Assembly: GCA_014904845.1 (NCBI GenBank)
Contig: MU119439.1
Span: 1 to 64,000, forward strand
DNA from: Acephala macrosclerotiorum
Taxonomy: Eukaryota > Ascomycota > Leotiomycetes > Helotiales > Mollisiaceae
Reading direction: 5' to 3'
DNA: 64,000 nucleotides
Position 1 is the first letter of the stretch, and every line of letters starts with the position of its first letter. The position numbers were made by a program, and so were the translations under genes. The notes under the pieces are model-generated. The model was not told the origin of the DNA, did not search any database, and saw only the letters and a list, made by a program, of their open reading frames with translations. This document shows positions 35,081 to 48,099 of the stretch, in pieces.

Positions 35081-38000
35081 TCACTTCCTCCTCTGATTCC
35101 CCTTAAAAACCTCAGTCATCGCCCTCCTCGGCGGCGCACTCATAGTCGGCAACTCTCCCCTCTCAAGCGCAGAATCCCTTGCGACTGCTTGTGGAGAGAC
35201 GATGCCGGTCCTAGGATCGATCCTCCCACCACCCGTACCTCTCACTTCCCCATGCACCCCCTCTTCTCCCACAGTCTCTCTTCGCTTCTTCTCGAGCTCT
35301 CCCTCGACCTTCTCTCCCCAATTCGCAGAATTGGATCCCGACGCCTCTGGGATATCAGGCAGATCATCCACCATGAATTCCCTCGTCCCCGCTTCAAGAT
35401 CATCCAAATCCGTCCCCTCATCCGCACTTCCCAACTTACTCCTTCCAATGCTCCGACCAAAGAAACGATTCCTATGCATCTTCTGAGAACTAGAACCACT
35501 CAATACTTTACCAAGTTGGTTCGAATCTCGAGATGAAGTGCGAGCAATGGAACTGTTGTCTTCAGAGGCATGGATGTCTTTGCTATGATGACCCGGCCCA
35601 GGTGAGGGAGAAGTGGTCGTGATATTTGGTGGCAAGACTGGTTTCTGATCTTCGTATACGTCGCCGAAATCAGCACCTGAGGAGATGGCTGACATGCCGA
35701 GGGAGAAATCTACTCTCTTTCCCATAGCTGAGATCGATTCCCCGCGTTGGCGAGAAGTTGACCCGCCGCGGTTACGGAGGATAGAAGGGTGCTGGTGAAG
35801 TGATTGCGAAGGATGGATCGGGTTTGGGGCTGTTGGATCTTCGGGGACGGGATACATAGGCGCTTCTCTCGCCAGACTCCCCGATCTCGGCTGGTCGTCT
35901 GAGCTGGACGGTGGGTTAGGTGCAGGTGTATATTGTGGCGGATACGCATCATGGAGATGCATGGGAAAGTTTTGAGTAGCTCCCGGCCAGCGCATACGTG
36001 GTCCTTCCATACCGATTTCATGCATAGTGACCATCATTGCGCAGATGAATTTGTTGCGGCGTTGGAGACGGAGGAGTTCGTTTTGCCAGTTAGACTTGTA
36101 GAAGAATACGACGTTGAGGGTGATGGAGTGTGCTTCGTAGATGGTGGTTAGTTCGGTGAGGATGTTCTTTTGGTATTCTCTGTTCTCGCTGCCGACGAAT
36201 TCGAGCAGGCGTTGGCGCAGGGTATCGATTTGATCGAGCGTGGTTCCGAACTTCACTGTCACAGGAACGGCTTCTGCAAGACCGCCGGAACGACGCTGAT
36301 TAAGGATGAAGAGAGTGTTGAGGTAGGAATTGGGTGCTTGAACTACGTGGCCTTCCATCTTCTTGAATTCTGTGTAGAGGAGAGCGATCTCTTTGACGAA
36401 GTAATCGTCGCCTTTTAGTTGGGAACCGGTGTTTCCATAGATGGTTACGCGGTCGCCGACGTCGAAGGGGTGTTTGACGAAGACGAAGATTACGGATTGG
36501 AGGAATTCTTGGGCAGTGGCGGAGAAAAGCCAGGAGAGGGCGAGGACGGTGGATCCGGCTGATGTTAGGACTCCAGATGCGGATGTTGAGATCAAGGAAA
36601 TGAGGACGAGGATTGTGATGACGGCGACGATGAAGAGGAATACGTCGTCCAGCTTCGAAACGACGGAGTCCAAGTCTTTGAGGGAAGCTGTGATGGCTTT
36701 TCGTTCTCGTCCAATTTCGACGCAGACAGCCTCTAGCTCTTCCATCGAGATGTCACCGTTGAGATCTTTGTCGAACATGGTGAAGGCGGCATTGCCTTCG
36801 TCGTCGTTGTCGAATGCGGGGCGGAGGTCTTCTGATAATACAGTCTCGGAGTCACCTTGAGCGAAGGTGCGGTAGAGACGGCGAGCTAGGACTTGGGAGC
36901 CAGATGTGCCGTTGAGGAGTTGGAGAATGCTGAAACTTGTTAGCGATGAATAATATGTATGCTAGGAGTACTTACACTTGGTGTGGATGGCTGCTAGTCT
37001 TCACAGCTTGGCCAGTAAAGTCTTCAGCTGCCTTGAGGGTTACATCACCAACCCTGTTGAACACATGCTGAGCATTCTTTTGGGCTTTGCTGACATAAGC
37101 CATGGGTGTCCTTGCCCCAGATGTCGGGCCTGAAGCATGACCGATCTCGAATTCCGAGTCCTCCATTGCGATCTTCTCCTTTGAGTAGACGTAGAGCTTA
37201 ACCAAACTCTGGATTTGGAACTTGTTGACTTCGATACGATCCGCGTAAGTTCTCAGATGGAAACTGATTGCAATGAGCTGGATGATGATCTTCTCAAAGA
37301 AGTTCAAAGATGCTCCAACGAGACCTGCTATGATGAGCTTGTTGACAATGTTTTCCCAAGGTCTTGTTCCAGTATTGCCGTCCAAATGGTGGTTCTTCAT
37401 TGTTGGAAGGAACGAGATTTCGATGGCCAGCCACCAAAAGAAAAGCGTTGCTGGGACTTCTAATGCTTTTCCAAGGTCTCTCCATTTCTTGCTGTTGTTG
37501 GTGAACATACTTGAGACCAAGCCCATGGGCCATGGAATCGACTTGGCGATGATCTACACTTCGTTAGCATATTGTCTCTAGAAATACCTATACAAGACTT
37601 ACCCTTGAAAGCCATAATGTCAGCCAGACAATCTCAAGCCAGATTCCAAACCAGAACAATCTCACACCTCCAACAGTTGTGTCCTTGAAGACCAGAAGTC
37701 CCAACAGCAGTGGTATGAGCAGCAGAATCGTAAGAGGTGAGATATAGAAGAAATACCGAACCAAGAAACTCGAATTGTGAATCCTCTTGAACCACTTCGC
37801 CAACTTCGTCGTGGGATTCGGAGGTGGCTGATAGATCTTGGTTTTCTCATGTATTGGGTTGGTATTGATATCAAAATCATCCAAAGGCTCCTCTGGATTC
37901 CTCGATCTCGAGCGTCCCATCACCGATTTCGATCTTCCCATACTGTCTTCATTGCTCTTCTCGGCGTTTGAGACGACGCGTTCGGCTCGCAGCATTTCGA

Positions 38001-38265
38001 GGTCATCGTCCAGTCTGCGGGACTGCTCCCTTTGTTGGGAGAGAGACATTGGTGATCGGTCTCTTTCCTTCTCAAAGTTGTGTTGTCCATCCACATAGCT
38101 GGTCGTGACTCGCAGATGATTGTGGTCTACCCCGCCATCCCCCACTTCTCCTTGTAGTGTGCCATCTTCGTCTGAGGAACGTCGTTCATGTTGTTGGTTC
38201 GCAGGAGGGTCTGCGGCAAAGGCAGGGAAGGAGAATTGCTCTTTCTCTTGGATTGGGGTCGACAT
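35081..38265 (-). CDS. EF-hand mechanosensitive (MscS-family) ion channel, Msy1/Msy2-like
   Basis: Three exons join in phase: 38265-37603, 37553-36976 and 36929-35081. Introns of 49 and 46 bases start GTAAGT and end TAG or CAG. The product is 1029 residues. Order: a long, Ser/Arg-rich cytosolic N-terminus; hydrophobic helices at about 170-193 and 200-221, with more in exon 2 ([29 protein letters not shown]); an EF-hand calcium-binding loop [12 protein letters not shown] (about 467-478); the MscS pore helix and beta domain (from about 510; [13 protein letters not shown]); and a long low-complexity C-terminal tail. Fission yeast homologues sit in the endoplasmic reticulum membrane and regulate calcium during hypo-osmotic shock; the same role is inferred here. 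The gene is intact. Confidence 0.93.
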
Positions 38266-41200
38266 TATGTTTTCGTGGGTTCGTTGATTGGCGTTCGGTC
38301 GAATTAGGAAGCTTGTTGCCGAAGCTCAATTCAGCCTTTGCAAACAAGTGGAATATACTGCACAGCAGACTGATCGAAAGAAACGAAGGTCTGCTTCCTG
38401 AAGCTTCAATTGTTGAACTAACGTATCTGGAAAACTGCTCGGCGGGAGGATAAACGCTTCAAGTCAACGTAACAAAAAGGTACACAGCTTGAGCTCGAAA
38501 CTCGTCTTGATATTCGTGTACTTGAGGAGAGGAAAGCGAGTGTGATGTTTGAGTAGACGATGATGGAAGATGGAGACACAAGGAGACAACGACGACGTAG
38601 AAGTGGAGAAGTTGAAGCAGAACGATCGGACACGAAGACGCTCTGTGCTAAGGAGATCTGATATCTCGTCGTTGCCTCTACTTTACCTGGTTCAACATAG
38701 TGACCCTGCAGCAGCGTCAGGGACTCTCGCGCAAACTTTCCAACCATGCAACCACCACCCCCACCATGTTCCCGAACGAGAAGTATGTTGTATTGGAAGA
38801 GACACAATTGGTTGATCAGCGTTTCTTTCCCACAGAAATGGATTTTCAGTGTGGACCTGCCAAGAAGCATTCGAGAGTCTCGTCTGTTGTTTTCAGCAAG
38901 CCGTTGGTCTCTACCTACGTCATCGCCACGACCCAAAACCGAAGATATTTTCACAACGCGGTCTCTTCCGCTGCACAACTTTTAGAACTATGCCCTAACA
39001 AATTCTAGAATCTCGTACAGATAGAAGTTGAAGCTTTTCATCCTCTTCACAGCCTCTTTGCCTCTCCCCAAAAAGAATCAATACACCAACTTGGCGGAAA
39101 TTGAATTTTATACGTGCATCTTGGCGTTTCAATAGCATGTGTTCCTTATCTTCAGCCAAAAATAAACGTTTCCTTATCTGCTTCTGCCCTGTTCTGTTCA
39201 GCCCCTGAATCAAGCAACCAACCCTGAAGACATCCCCGATAAGACCCCGGCCGTGTCTGCCTTCCGCCGTCCTCTCACCTCCCAACGTTAATTTTTATCC
39301 AATCGCTCCCTTCGCTGGTAGATCTCTACACCAATTCGAATGAAAGAATATTCCTTGTTTCAGCGACCCATGGACCGCGAATATTACTAAGTAGTTCGAG
39401 AACCCGATGATCTGTTTCTCCATCAAAGACGCGTGGGGGATGAGCATGTTGTGGGTTTATGTGTAGTGCTTATGTGAACGACGATTGGGAGGAAGGGTGG
39501 CTGAGAATATTGCGATCGCGATCAATCGCATGGAACTTGCAGCTTCCGAATTTCTCAAGCGTCCAAACGAAAGCGCCCTCCTCGAGTCATTCGCGCGCAA
39601 GAGGTGCAAAATGATAGAGAACAGGATCGTGGTCGGCGATGCGGAAGAGTTTCTAGATTCGTCAGTTGCTCCTTCGCGTGTCGCAAGCAAAACAGGCAGG
39701 TTCAATCAAGCGTTCGCCGAGTCGCTTCTCCGGTTTTTTAACCTGGCAGATTTGGTGCTGATGAGCAGATCTGCGCTTCTCTTAATTTTTGTTGCATCTC
39801 ATAAACTTCATCCTGCACGAAATAGGAGGTAGACCTACAATACGAGCAGTATGGTACTACACATTGCACAACACGATATGAGCACATGCTGAACATCAAC
39901 TTGAAGCTGAGGCTGCTATTTAAGTATGTGTTCTGACATTGTGCAATCCTTCTCGCATTTTATTTCTTAGGAGGAAACTTGTTTTTATATCCCAGTTATA
40001 TGAGCTGTCAATACTGGGATGGTTCGAGAACGCAGAAGCCCTCCTACTTATCCCTCGCTATACTAAACGGTGATTGAATCGAGTGTCACAATGCTGTCGT
40101 GATATTTGAAGAACATGTGCATTCAAGCTTCAATGTCTTCTCAAGCCAGAAAATCTTCTCGCGTCACGTGGCTCTACCGCTGCAACCCAGCAATCGAGTT
40201 CCAGGGCCCATATCGAATTAATTCCATGCTTTCATATCTTCCAAGTGAAGGAGTCCTTATTTTGTACTGCTGCTGTCGGCTTCAGTCATCCGCATATATT
40301 TCAGCTTGAGGTTGAACGACGGTCACGTTATGCTATCCCCCTCATAAGAAGTGTCAAGAGAACGAGACTCCAAATATAAAATGCGCCTCAGAGAATCCAT
40401 GACTAGAATAGAAATAGCCTTCATGTCTCGGCATCAGAGGCTGCCGTTCACGTCTTCCAAGCACTGGACTGTGGTTGTCTCAGTTGAGAAGTGTTGCTCA
40501 CCAAGACGCTAATCGGCCTTGAAAGTAAATTTTCAACCCAGTCATCATCACGTGACTCTTCACATGCTATCCTTCACCGTACTTCGCTCACCGAATTTCT
40601 AAGATGCAAGCCACAGCCTTATATGTTCTCAGTCTCGAGCGACTTATCTCATCACATTCTTCACATCCCACTATCAATTGGCTAGATTCGACAAAGCTGA
40701 CAGCAGTCGTGGCTGAGGTTTGGTCCAACCGGATCATCATCAGCTAACATCTGCCCTCCACCCTTCAGTATCAACCTGCCAAGTGCTGGCTGCCTGACAG
40801 CGGCCACTTCCCCAGATTCTAAAAGTGTAACCTCATGATCCGGAACGTCCTTCCAGATTCCATCCTGTACAACAACTCCACGCGTCGCCGCGAACCTCCC
40901 AATCGGGTAAACCACGCCCGTCCTCAGCCTCATCCTCCAAACCGCATTCGTGAAATTTAACCGGCACAGCTCCCACCACATGGCACCTTTCGGCACCTCC
41001 CACCAATATCCCCATTTCGCAGCCCTACAACCCCAAGAACCTAATCGCTGCATTCGGCTACGGACGTCCGCGTGCTGCTAATCATGATGCGCGGCCGCGG
41101 GGGATGCAGAAATTCAGCAAACGGGATCCCTCGCCAAGACATGCTGCTTACATGTCACAGCGTGAGATGACAATTTCAGCCCCCTCAGCTTTGCGCTGAG

Positions 41201-41403
41201 TGGTGGCAATGGCTGCTGATGGGCCGCAGACGCAACGCCTCGTATGAAAGTCCCCGAAATTTGAAATCTTATTTCTGGTGTTTAAAGCCTGTTTCCCTTT
41301 CTGCTTGTTTTCGTTTTATGTTTCGTTTCATCACCCATCAAGCTCTCCCAACCCAACCCAACAGCTTGGTTGACAACCTCGCTAACGAACCCACGCCGCG
41401 GAT
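38266..41403. other. Long intergenic region with only weak frames
   Basis: Includes the 5' region of the channel gene. Frames such as 39485-39832 (+, 115 residues) and 40682-41053 (-, 123 residues) show no recognisable domain, though the second has fairly natural composition. No tRNA, repeat or transposon is apparent. Confidence 0.35.
40682..41053 (-). CDS. Possible small hypothetical protein, 123 residues
   Basis: An open frame starting MQRLGSWGCRAAKWGYWW and ending at 40682. It is rich in Trp and Gly, without signal peptide, membrane helix or known motif. The opposite strand is not open throughout, which slightly favours it. It may equally be a chance frame. Confidence 0.25.
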   Translation of the reverse strand: MQRLGSWGCRAAKWGYWWEVPKGAMWWELCRLNFTNAVWRMRLRTGVVYPIGRFAATRGVVVQDGIWKDVPDHEVTLLESGEVAAVRQPALGRLILKGGGQMLADDDPVGPNLSHDCCQLCRI

Positions 41404-42142
41404 ATGTCGTCCCTGCTTCACCTAGCGATCGCATTGGTGTTCTTGACGATCGACTCAGCGATCGAACTGGCGCTCATCAGTTCCATGGTGGGGTATTTGC
41501 ACCGTTCAGGCGCGAATCAATACCCATTCCAAGCCGACGATGGATCTACGATTCTCGTGAATGCAAAACCGAAAGGACTATTACTTAATGAGGGACATAC
41601 GAGTAATGGCGCCGCTGGCACTGCGCTGGTCATAGTATCGATCGGAGGATGGATTGTGCTGTGGTGGATGCGACGACGAGATAAACTTGTACGTTCCCTC
41701 CTTTCTTCCCAAACAAACGCAATGAATAGAAGCTGATGAAGTATAGAACGAAACACCAAGACCCTCTCGCATCTTCCTAGGCTACACAATCTGGACAATC
41801 CTCTCCTTCTGCCTCACGACCTCCGCCCTCGCATACACATTCGCCGTCACCAACCAGACGAATAACCAATCCATCGACCCTACTGTCGCAGCGCAGTTCC
41901 AAGGCCACGCCTACCCGTTGCTAAATTGGACTCCGGGAAATTGGGAGAAGGCCCTCCTCGCTCTTCCCCTCACAAGCGACAAAGATCGAAAATACCTCGA
42001 ACATTGGTCGCATGTTATTGAGGGGTGGAAGTGGAATTTGATACCACTTTTCTTGATTGGGTTGGTGGTTATGGTGTTGAGTGTGAGGGTTTATTTGGAG
42101 CAGAGGACGGGGAGGAGGTTGGTGAGGAATTCGAAGATTTGA
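41404..42142 (+). CDS. Four-helix membrane protein of unknown function
   Basis: Exons 41404-41688 and 41747-42142 join in phase 0 around a 58-base intron (GTACGT to TATAG), giving 226 residues. Four hydrophobic segments are visible: about 3-30 (LLHLAIALVFLTI), 70-90 (ALVIVSIGGWIVLWW), 105-128 (YTIWTILSFCLTTSALAY) and 184-206 (LIPLFLIGLVVMVLSV). A short loop (NQTNNQS) after helix 3 has two N-glycosylation sequons, and both termini end in basic residues (RTGRRLVRNSKI at the C-terminus). I do not recognise the family. The layout suggests an integral membrane protein of the secretory pathway or plasma membrane. Intact, with clean splice signals. Confidence 0.75.
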
Positions 42143-42541
42143 GGGTTGGTGAAAAGTAGGAGGGGGTTGTTTGTGTTGATGTTTTAGCGGGTAGTACTAG
42201 GCTGGGTTTGCTGTTGTTGAAAAGTTTAATGATGTTTGTTTTGAAGACCATGGTCGCTTGGTCGTGCATTCAAGTAGAAGATAGTGCCTGAAGATACAGC
42301 AAGGATATCTTATATTCTTTACCTTTCTATCGCCAAGTTGGTATACATTTCTCATGTGCTTTGCTGTTGTTTATGGAGTGTTTTGCGGATCTTTATGTCT
42401 CTGAAGCTAAAAAGTCCTTTACTGCCTATGCCTGTCTTGCTCTTCTTTCAACTACTTCCTGAAGGTGTTTATATAATCCTCATAACTGCCACCGTTCAGC
42501 TGGATCTCCAAAACCACTGAGATCTTTCAATCCATTTCACC

Positions 42542-43285
42542 ATGTCAGGCTTCACCCCCAACATGTGGTCAGCTCAACCTACTCACGATCTAGCACCCAA
42601 GCCCCGCCACAAGAACAGCCAGTTGAGCCAGCCGGTGGCCAGGGACCAGAAAAATTCCTTTCGCAACGTTTTGAGACTGAAACCCCTAACTTTCGTAGTA
42701 ACAGGTCAATGCAGAAGCAGTATTCACAAGACTCGTAGAGGCCCACCAAGAGGCCAACAAGCTATTCATCGAATCAACGACCCTAGCCACAGACTTTCAT
42801 CCTCACGATCATAGAATCTTGGACCTGCTATCACGTCGTTATCCTAAGCTTCGATGGAACATTCCTCAAAGACAGACAGAGCGCGGAGGTCTGCGAGTCA
42901 AGTTCAACGGAATCCGTATCTCCCAAGGGCAGCTACCCCAAACAGAGAACTTGTTCATGCCTGCCGATGACAACAGCAAGTGTCTTGGAAGTCTAATTGT
43001 CTGCTTGACTCACCCCCACAAGGGTAGTCAGCTCAAGGTTTCCAAGGATGGACAATCAGTGTTCAATTGGAGCGACACTCCGGAATCCACACCGTCGAGT
43101 AGCGAGACAACTCTTGGAAGGAGGAGAGCTCAAGTACTACTCCGCTATGACCTTTCGTCACCGATAGCGGTGGTTCCGTCGTCTCTAACCCCACCATGTG
43201 TGACCCAACCGTGTTTCCGCTCTACGGTCCCATCATTGAGGCAATGGGTGAGGAGGATTTCGTGAGTGATGGCAAGTCAAACTAA
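42542..43285 (+). pseudogene. Fe(II)/2-oxoglutarate dioxygenase (prolyl 4-hydroxylase-like), catalytic core deleted
   Basis: Fragments resembling a widespread fungal 2OG-oxygenase family are present: VNAEAVFTRLVEAHQEANK, then LRVKFNGIRI, LPQTENLFMPADDNS, LGSLIVCLTHPHKG, LKVSKDGQSVFNWSDTPES, and after a gap GGSVVSNPTMCDPTVFPL. Between the last two the family normally has the metal-binding block (an FYSDCEHEV-like stretch); here only about 60 unrelated codons remain and the frame changes. The iron-binding His/Asp pair is missing, so the protein could not be active. The N-terminal part also changes frame near 42700. It adjoins the long AT-rich region, like the other decayed genes. Confidence 0.6.
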
Positions 43286-44245
43286 CAATCACTCAACGTC
43301 CCACAATTGCCTGATTCTCTTTTAGGCAGAACCATTGGCTATTACATAAGGATTTAGGCAATAGCTTCCCGCCTCTGCGATTGGACAGGACCTTTGCTCA
43401 AAAGCAGCAGTAGAAAAACCAGTATTACAAATTCAAATAATCAAATTGGCTGTTATATACGACCATAAACCGAGGAGCATTGCCTCGATAATACTATTTT
43501 TAAAATTATTACTAGTCGATAAAAATATAAAAATAGTTAAATATATATTAAAATAAAATATTATAATAAACGTTATTAAATTATTAACTATTTAAAATTC
43601 TTATATATTTTTACGCCAAATCAAATTCCCAGAGTTTGCAATTTATACAAAATATTCTGCGCTTCCTACGACGTTGCGAAGTTTTCGAGCTGGAAAGGGG
43701 TGAAGAAAATTAAATTATCTCGATATACTAAGCATACAGGTACCTCAAATCTTGTTGGTATTCGAATACCTGAGATAAGCACCAGGTTCCAGCTTGACCG
43801 GAAGTCTGTGCAAGGACGAAAACCAGGTTTATGTCTCTGATTCTGGATCTAAATTCCCGGATTGAATGCCCTATAGCTCCCGAAGCTGGGTTTCGATTTC
43901 AACCTCATCGGTGTAGGACCCAGATCCTAAGAATCGGGTTTTCAGTGTTGAACTTTGACAAGTCATTTTCAGAAGCCGGAAATTCCGAATAGTCTTTGTA
44001 GCCAATATATTCCATGGGGTTTTGTTATCTCGGGAGGCGGAGGGTCCGCTTCTGCTTCTCTGCAGGAAGTTAAGTGCGAGTGCTCACAACAAGCTAGGAT
44101 GTTGTATAGCAGACAAGCAGGAGGTGTGAGTGCGCCCGCATCATGCAGGCTGGCGACTCCGCCACCACACCTCGGAGGGCGGACTTGCTGGCAGAAACCC
44201 ACAGCCTGTTTTCTCCCCAACTCTACATTTTTGAAGAATAAGGTG
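43286..44245. other. Non-coding stretch with a short AT-rich island (43495-43610)
   Basis: No gene recognised. A small AT-rich patch at 43495-43610 has the CpG-biased residue of the large blocks and may be a fragment of a mutated repeat. The remainder is of normal composition. Confidence 0.4.
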
Positions 44246-44282
44246 ACCCCCCCCCATATGGGCCACCCCCCATATGGGCCAC
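44246..44282. repeat. Direct duplication of CCCCCCATATGGGCCAC at the AT-block edge
   Basis: Two adjacent copies of a 17-base unit, each containing the palindrome CCCATATGGG, lie immediately before composition switches to AT-rich. They could be the unmutated terminus of the element that fills the block. No matching opposite end was found. Confidence 0.7.
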
Positions 44283-44289
44283 TTTTTAC

Positions 44290-47200
44290 AATTAAAAATT
44301 ATTCAACCAAAAATTTATATAATTATAAAAACTTTTTTGTTTTACGTTTTTAATATATAAAAGTACAATTTATCAAAATTTAAAGCTATTTGAAAAACAT
44401 TTTATTAAATAATTTTTATTTATATTTTTTAAATAAATCAAAAAAAATTAATAAAAAAAATTAAAAAAAATAATTAAATATACTTTATATTATAATATAT
44501 AAGAGTTTTTATTAATAATAATTTTTTTTAATTAAAAATTAAAATTTTTCTAATAAAATTTTATATGGAAATTTTTTAAATTTTAATTTAAAAAAAAATT
44601 ATTAATAAAAAAATTTATATATTGCAAATTTGAAACTGTACTAATAAAAAGTATATTTTAAAAAAAGAATTAACTTTTTTTATTAATATTTGAAAAAGTT
44701 ATTTATAAATATTTAATGTTTAAAATTTGTATATAAATTATATATAAATTAAAAATTCGATTTTCGAAGTTTAATTACTCAAAAAATAAAAATAAAAATA
44801 AAAATAAAAATAAAAATTAGTAACTTTTTTAATTTATATATAAAGAATTCATATTTTTTAATTTTATTTAATTTTATAAACATTTAATAAAATTAATAAA
44901 AATAAAAATCGTGATTTTTAATATAAAAAATAATTCATATAAAAAATAGTTTATATGAGAAAAAATTATTTTATTTATCGATATATAACGAAAATTTATC
45001 GATTTTATTTAAAATACTTAAAATACTATTTTTAATCGAATATAAATCATTGATTATTTTAAAAAAAACTCGAATAATATATATTTTAATAAAATTTTTA
45101 AATAATTATAAAATAATTTTTATTTTAAAAATTAGATTATTGATTATAAATTTTTAAAAAATCTTAAGAATTTGATTTTTTATTATTAGTATTATTACGA
45201 TTTAAAAGATTTTTTTTAAATATTGTTTATCGATAAAAAAAACGTATTTATTAATTATAATAATTCGATTACGCGATTTTAATTAATATTTTTAATTTTT
45301 AAACTTTTTTCGCATTTTTTTATTTAATTACAATTAAAAACTAAAATGAATTTAATCGAAATAATAAAACTAGTAGAAAATATTAATATTATTATAAAAA
45401 ACGCGAATTATAAATTTTTTAATAAAAAAAATATAATCGAATATTAAATTTTTATTAAGATTTTTTCGATTATTAATAATTCGAATTTATTTTTATTTTT
45501 TATAAAATAATTCGAAATATTTATTACAGTTTAATTTAGTATTACTATTAATATTATTATATCGATTACAAAAAAAAAATATATAATTCGAATTATAAAA
45601 TTATTTTATTTAAAAAAATCGAAAAAAAAAAAAACGAATCGCGAAAATCGTAAAAAAAATCACAAAAAAAATAATAAAAAAAATAATAAAAAAATAAAAT
45701 TTTTTTTTTTTTAAATTTTAAAAATATTTTATATATTTTTTTTAATTTATAATATTTTTTATAAAAATTAAAAATAAATTTAATAGAATTTTTCTCGTTT
45801 TTATATTTTATAATTAATTTTAAATAAAAATATTAAAAGTAATTATATGATAAATTACGTACAAAATTAATTAGTTTATTTAAACGTATATTTATAAAGA
45901 ATTCTTTTTTCGAAAGAATTCAATAAAAAAAAAATTTATTTTGAATTTATATATATTTTTTTATATGAAATAATCGTTTAATAATATTAACGTTTTTAAA
46001 ATTAATTTTAATAAATAATTCAAAATAATCGATTTTAATATTTAATATTTTTATTTTAATATAAAAATTATTTAAAACTATTTATATTAAATTTTACGAT
46101 TTTTTTAAAAAGTTTTCAAAGATTATTAAATACAAAATTATAATAATATTAAAATACTTATAAAAATCTTTAATCGATTTATATTTATTAAAAACAATTA
46201 TAAAATTAAATTAAAATTCTAAAAAAAAATATTAATTAATTATTAATTTTTATATATATATTATATTCGATATTCGATTTAATTTAATTTTTATTATTTT
46301 AATTATTTTGAAATTTTTTTGAAAATTTTATCGAAATTTATATAATTGTTATTAAACGAATTTTTAAATATATTAAATATATTTTATATATAAATTTAAT
46401 ATTTCGCGAATTTTTTTAATTATTAAACGATTAATTTTTAATTATATTTTTAATTTCGATTTTATTATTATTTTTTGATTTTTAAAATATTAATTTACAA
46501 TTTTTTTTTTATATAAAATCGAATATATTAACGTTATTAAAAAAATTATTTAATTATAAAATTTCTTTTAATAAATTAATAAAAATTTAAATCTCGATCG
46601 AAAAATAATAATTATTTATAGAAATAAATAAAATATTATCGCTTTAATTAAAAACGATTAATTTTACGATCGAATTAAATATATTAAAATTTATTATTAT
46701 TTCGTTTATAAAAAAATTACTAAAAATCGTATCGATTTATAATATATTTCTATTTAAAAACAAATTACAATTAATTTAATTAAATTTTTATTTCGAAATA
46801 AATTTAATATATTTCGAAAATTTATAAAAATTAAATAAATTTTTTTATTCGAAAAAAAATAATACGATTTTAACGATTTTATTATTTAAATATTAATTAA
46901 AAAAAATTTATTTAAATACGATTTTTTTCGTTTTTATTTATTTATAAATTATTTATATATTTTTTTGAATTTTTAATTACAAATTAAAAAATTTATTTTT
47001 TATATTTATTATTTTTTATTGGATTTTAATTATAATTTATTAAAAATATAATTAAATTTTTTATAATATATAAAAATTTATTTTTATTTTTTGTATATAA
47101 ATATTATAAAAAATTTATTTGTATAAAAATATTGAAAAAATAAATTTAAATTCGAAATATATATCGTAAATACGTATTTTTAATTTTTTATATATATAAA

Positions 47201-48095
47201 AAGTTTTTAATTTTTTTTATATTTTATATCGAATATATATTTAAAAAATTATTTTAATAATTTCAAGTTTCGTATTAAATTTAAATTTTTTCTAAAAAAA
47301 TTTTCAAATTTTATAAAATACTCGAAAAATTATTTTAATAATAACAAGTAAATTATAATTAAATATTCGTTATTAATACGCGATAAAACGTAAAATTAAA
47401 TAAAATAAAATTAATCGTAAAAACGTTTTAAATTTTCAATATTTTATTTTTTTAAAAATTTAAAAAAAAAAGTTTTTATATAAATATAATTTATTAAATA
47501 CTTTTATTATTTTATAATCGAACGATTAAATTAAATTAATTAATAATATTAATTTCAAATAAATTCTTTTAATAAATTTAAATAATATAAATATTTATAA
47601 ATCGTTTTTATAAAAAAAAATTTATAAATTATTTTTATAAAAAAAATATATAAAATTCTTTTAAAAAAATATTATAAAATATTTAAATAAATAAATAAAT
47701 TTTAATCGATAAAATTATTTATATATAAAATAATATTATATTAATAAATTTTTATATAATTTAAATATAATTAAATATAATTAAAATACGTTTAAATATA
47801 TTAAAATACATTTAAAAAAATATTTTTTATAAATTTAAAAAAAATATATATATAATTTCGTTTTTTATATAATAAAATTATTTTAATTATAATAAAAAAA
47901 AACTCTTTTTAAAATATAATTAAAATTTATTAAAATAAATAAAAAATATTTAAAAAAAAATTAATAAAAAAAATTAATTAAAAAATTATTATTATTTTAA
48001 AAATTAATTAATTTTTATTTATTTATTTAATCGTTAAAAAATTATATATATTTATTTTTTTCGATTTTATTAAATTTAAAAATATAAATTATAAT
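44290..48095. repeat. AT-rich hypermutated repeat block 2a
   Basis: AT-rich throughout with no coding capacity. The first 700 bases keep more non-CpG C and G than the rest and include an inverted repeat (about 44510-44560 against 44575-44620). From about 44900 the CpG-only residue dominates. Probably several nested decayed elements. Confidence 0.75.
44781..44818. repeat. AAAAAT microsatellite
   Basis: About six perfect copies of a 6-base unit. Simple repeat. Confidence 0.85.
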
Positions 48096-48099
48096 TATT

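Noticed and set aside
38418..38978. 186-codon minus-strand frame upstream of the MscS channel
   Set aside because: Low-complexity Ser/Arg content, no motif, and it sits in the expected promoter/5' leader of the channel gene.
39485..39832. 115-codon plus-strand frame
   Set aside because: The opposite strand is open over the same stretch; no domain, no splice context and no neighbour support.
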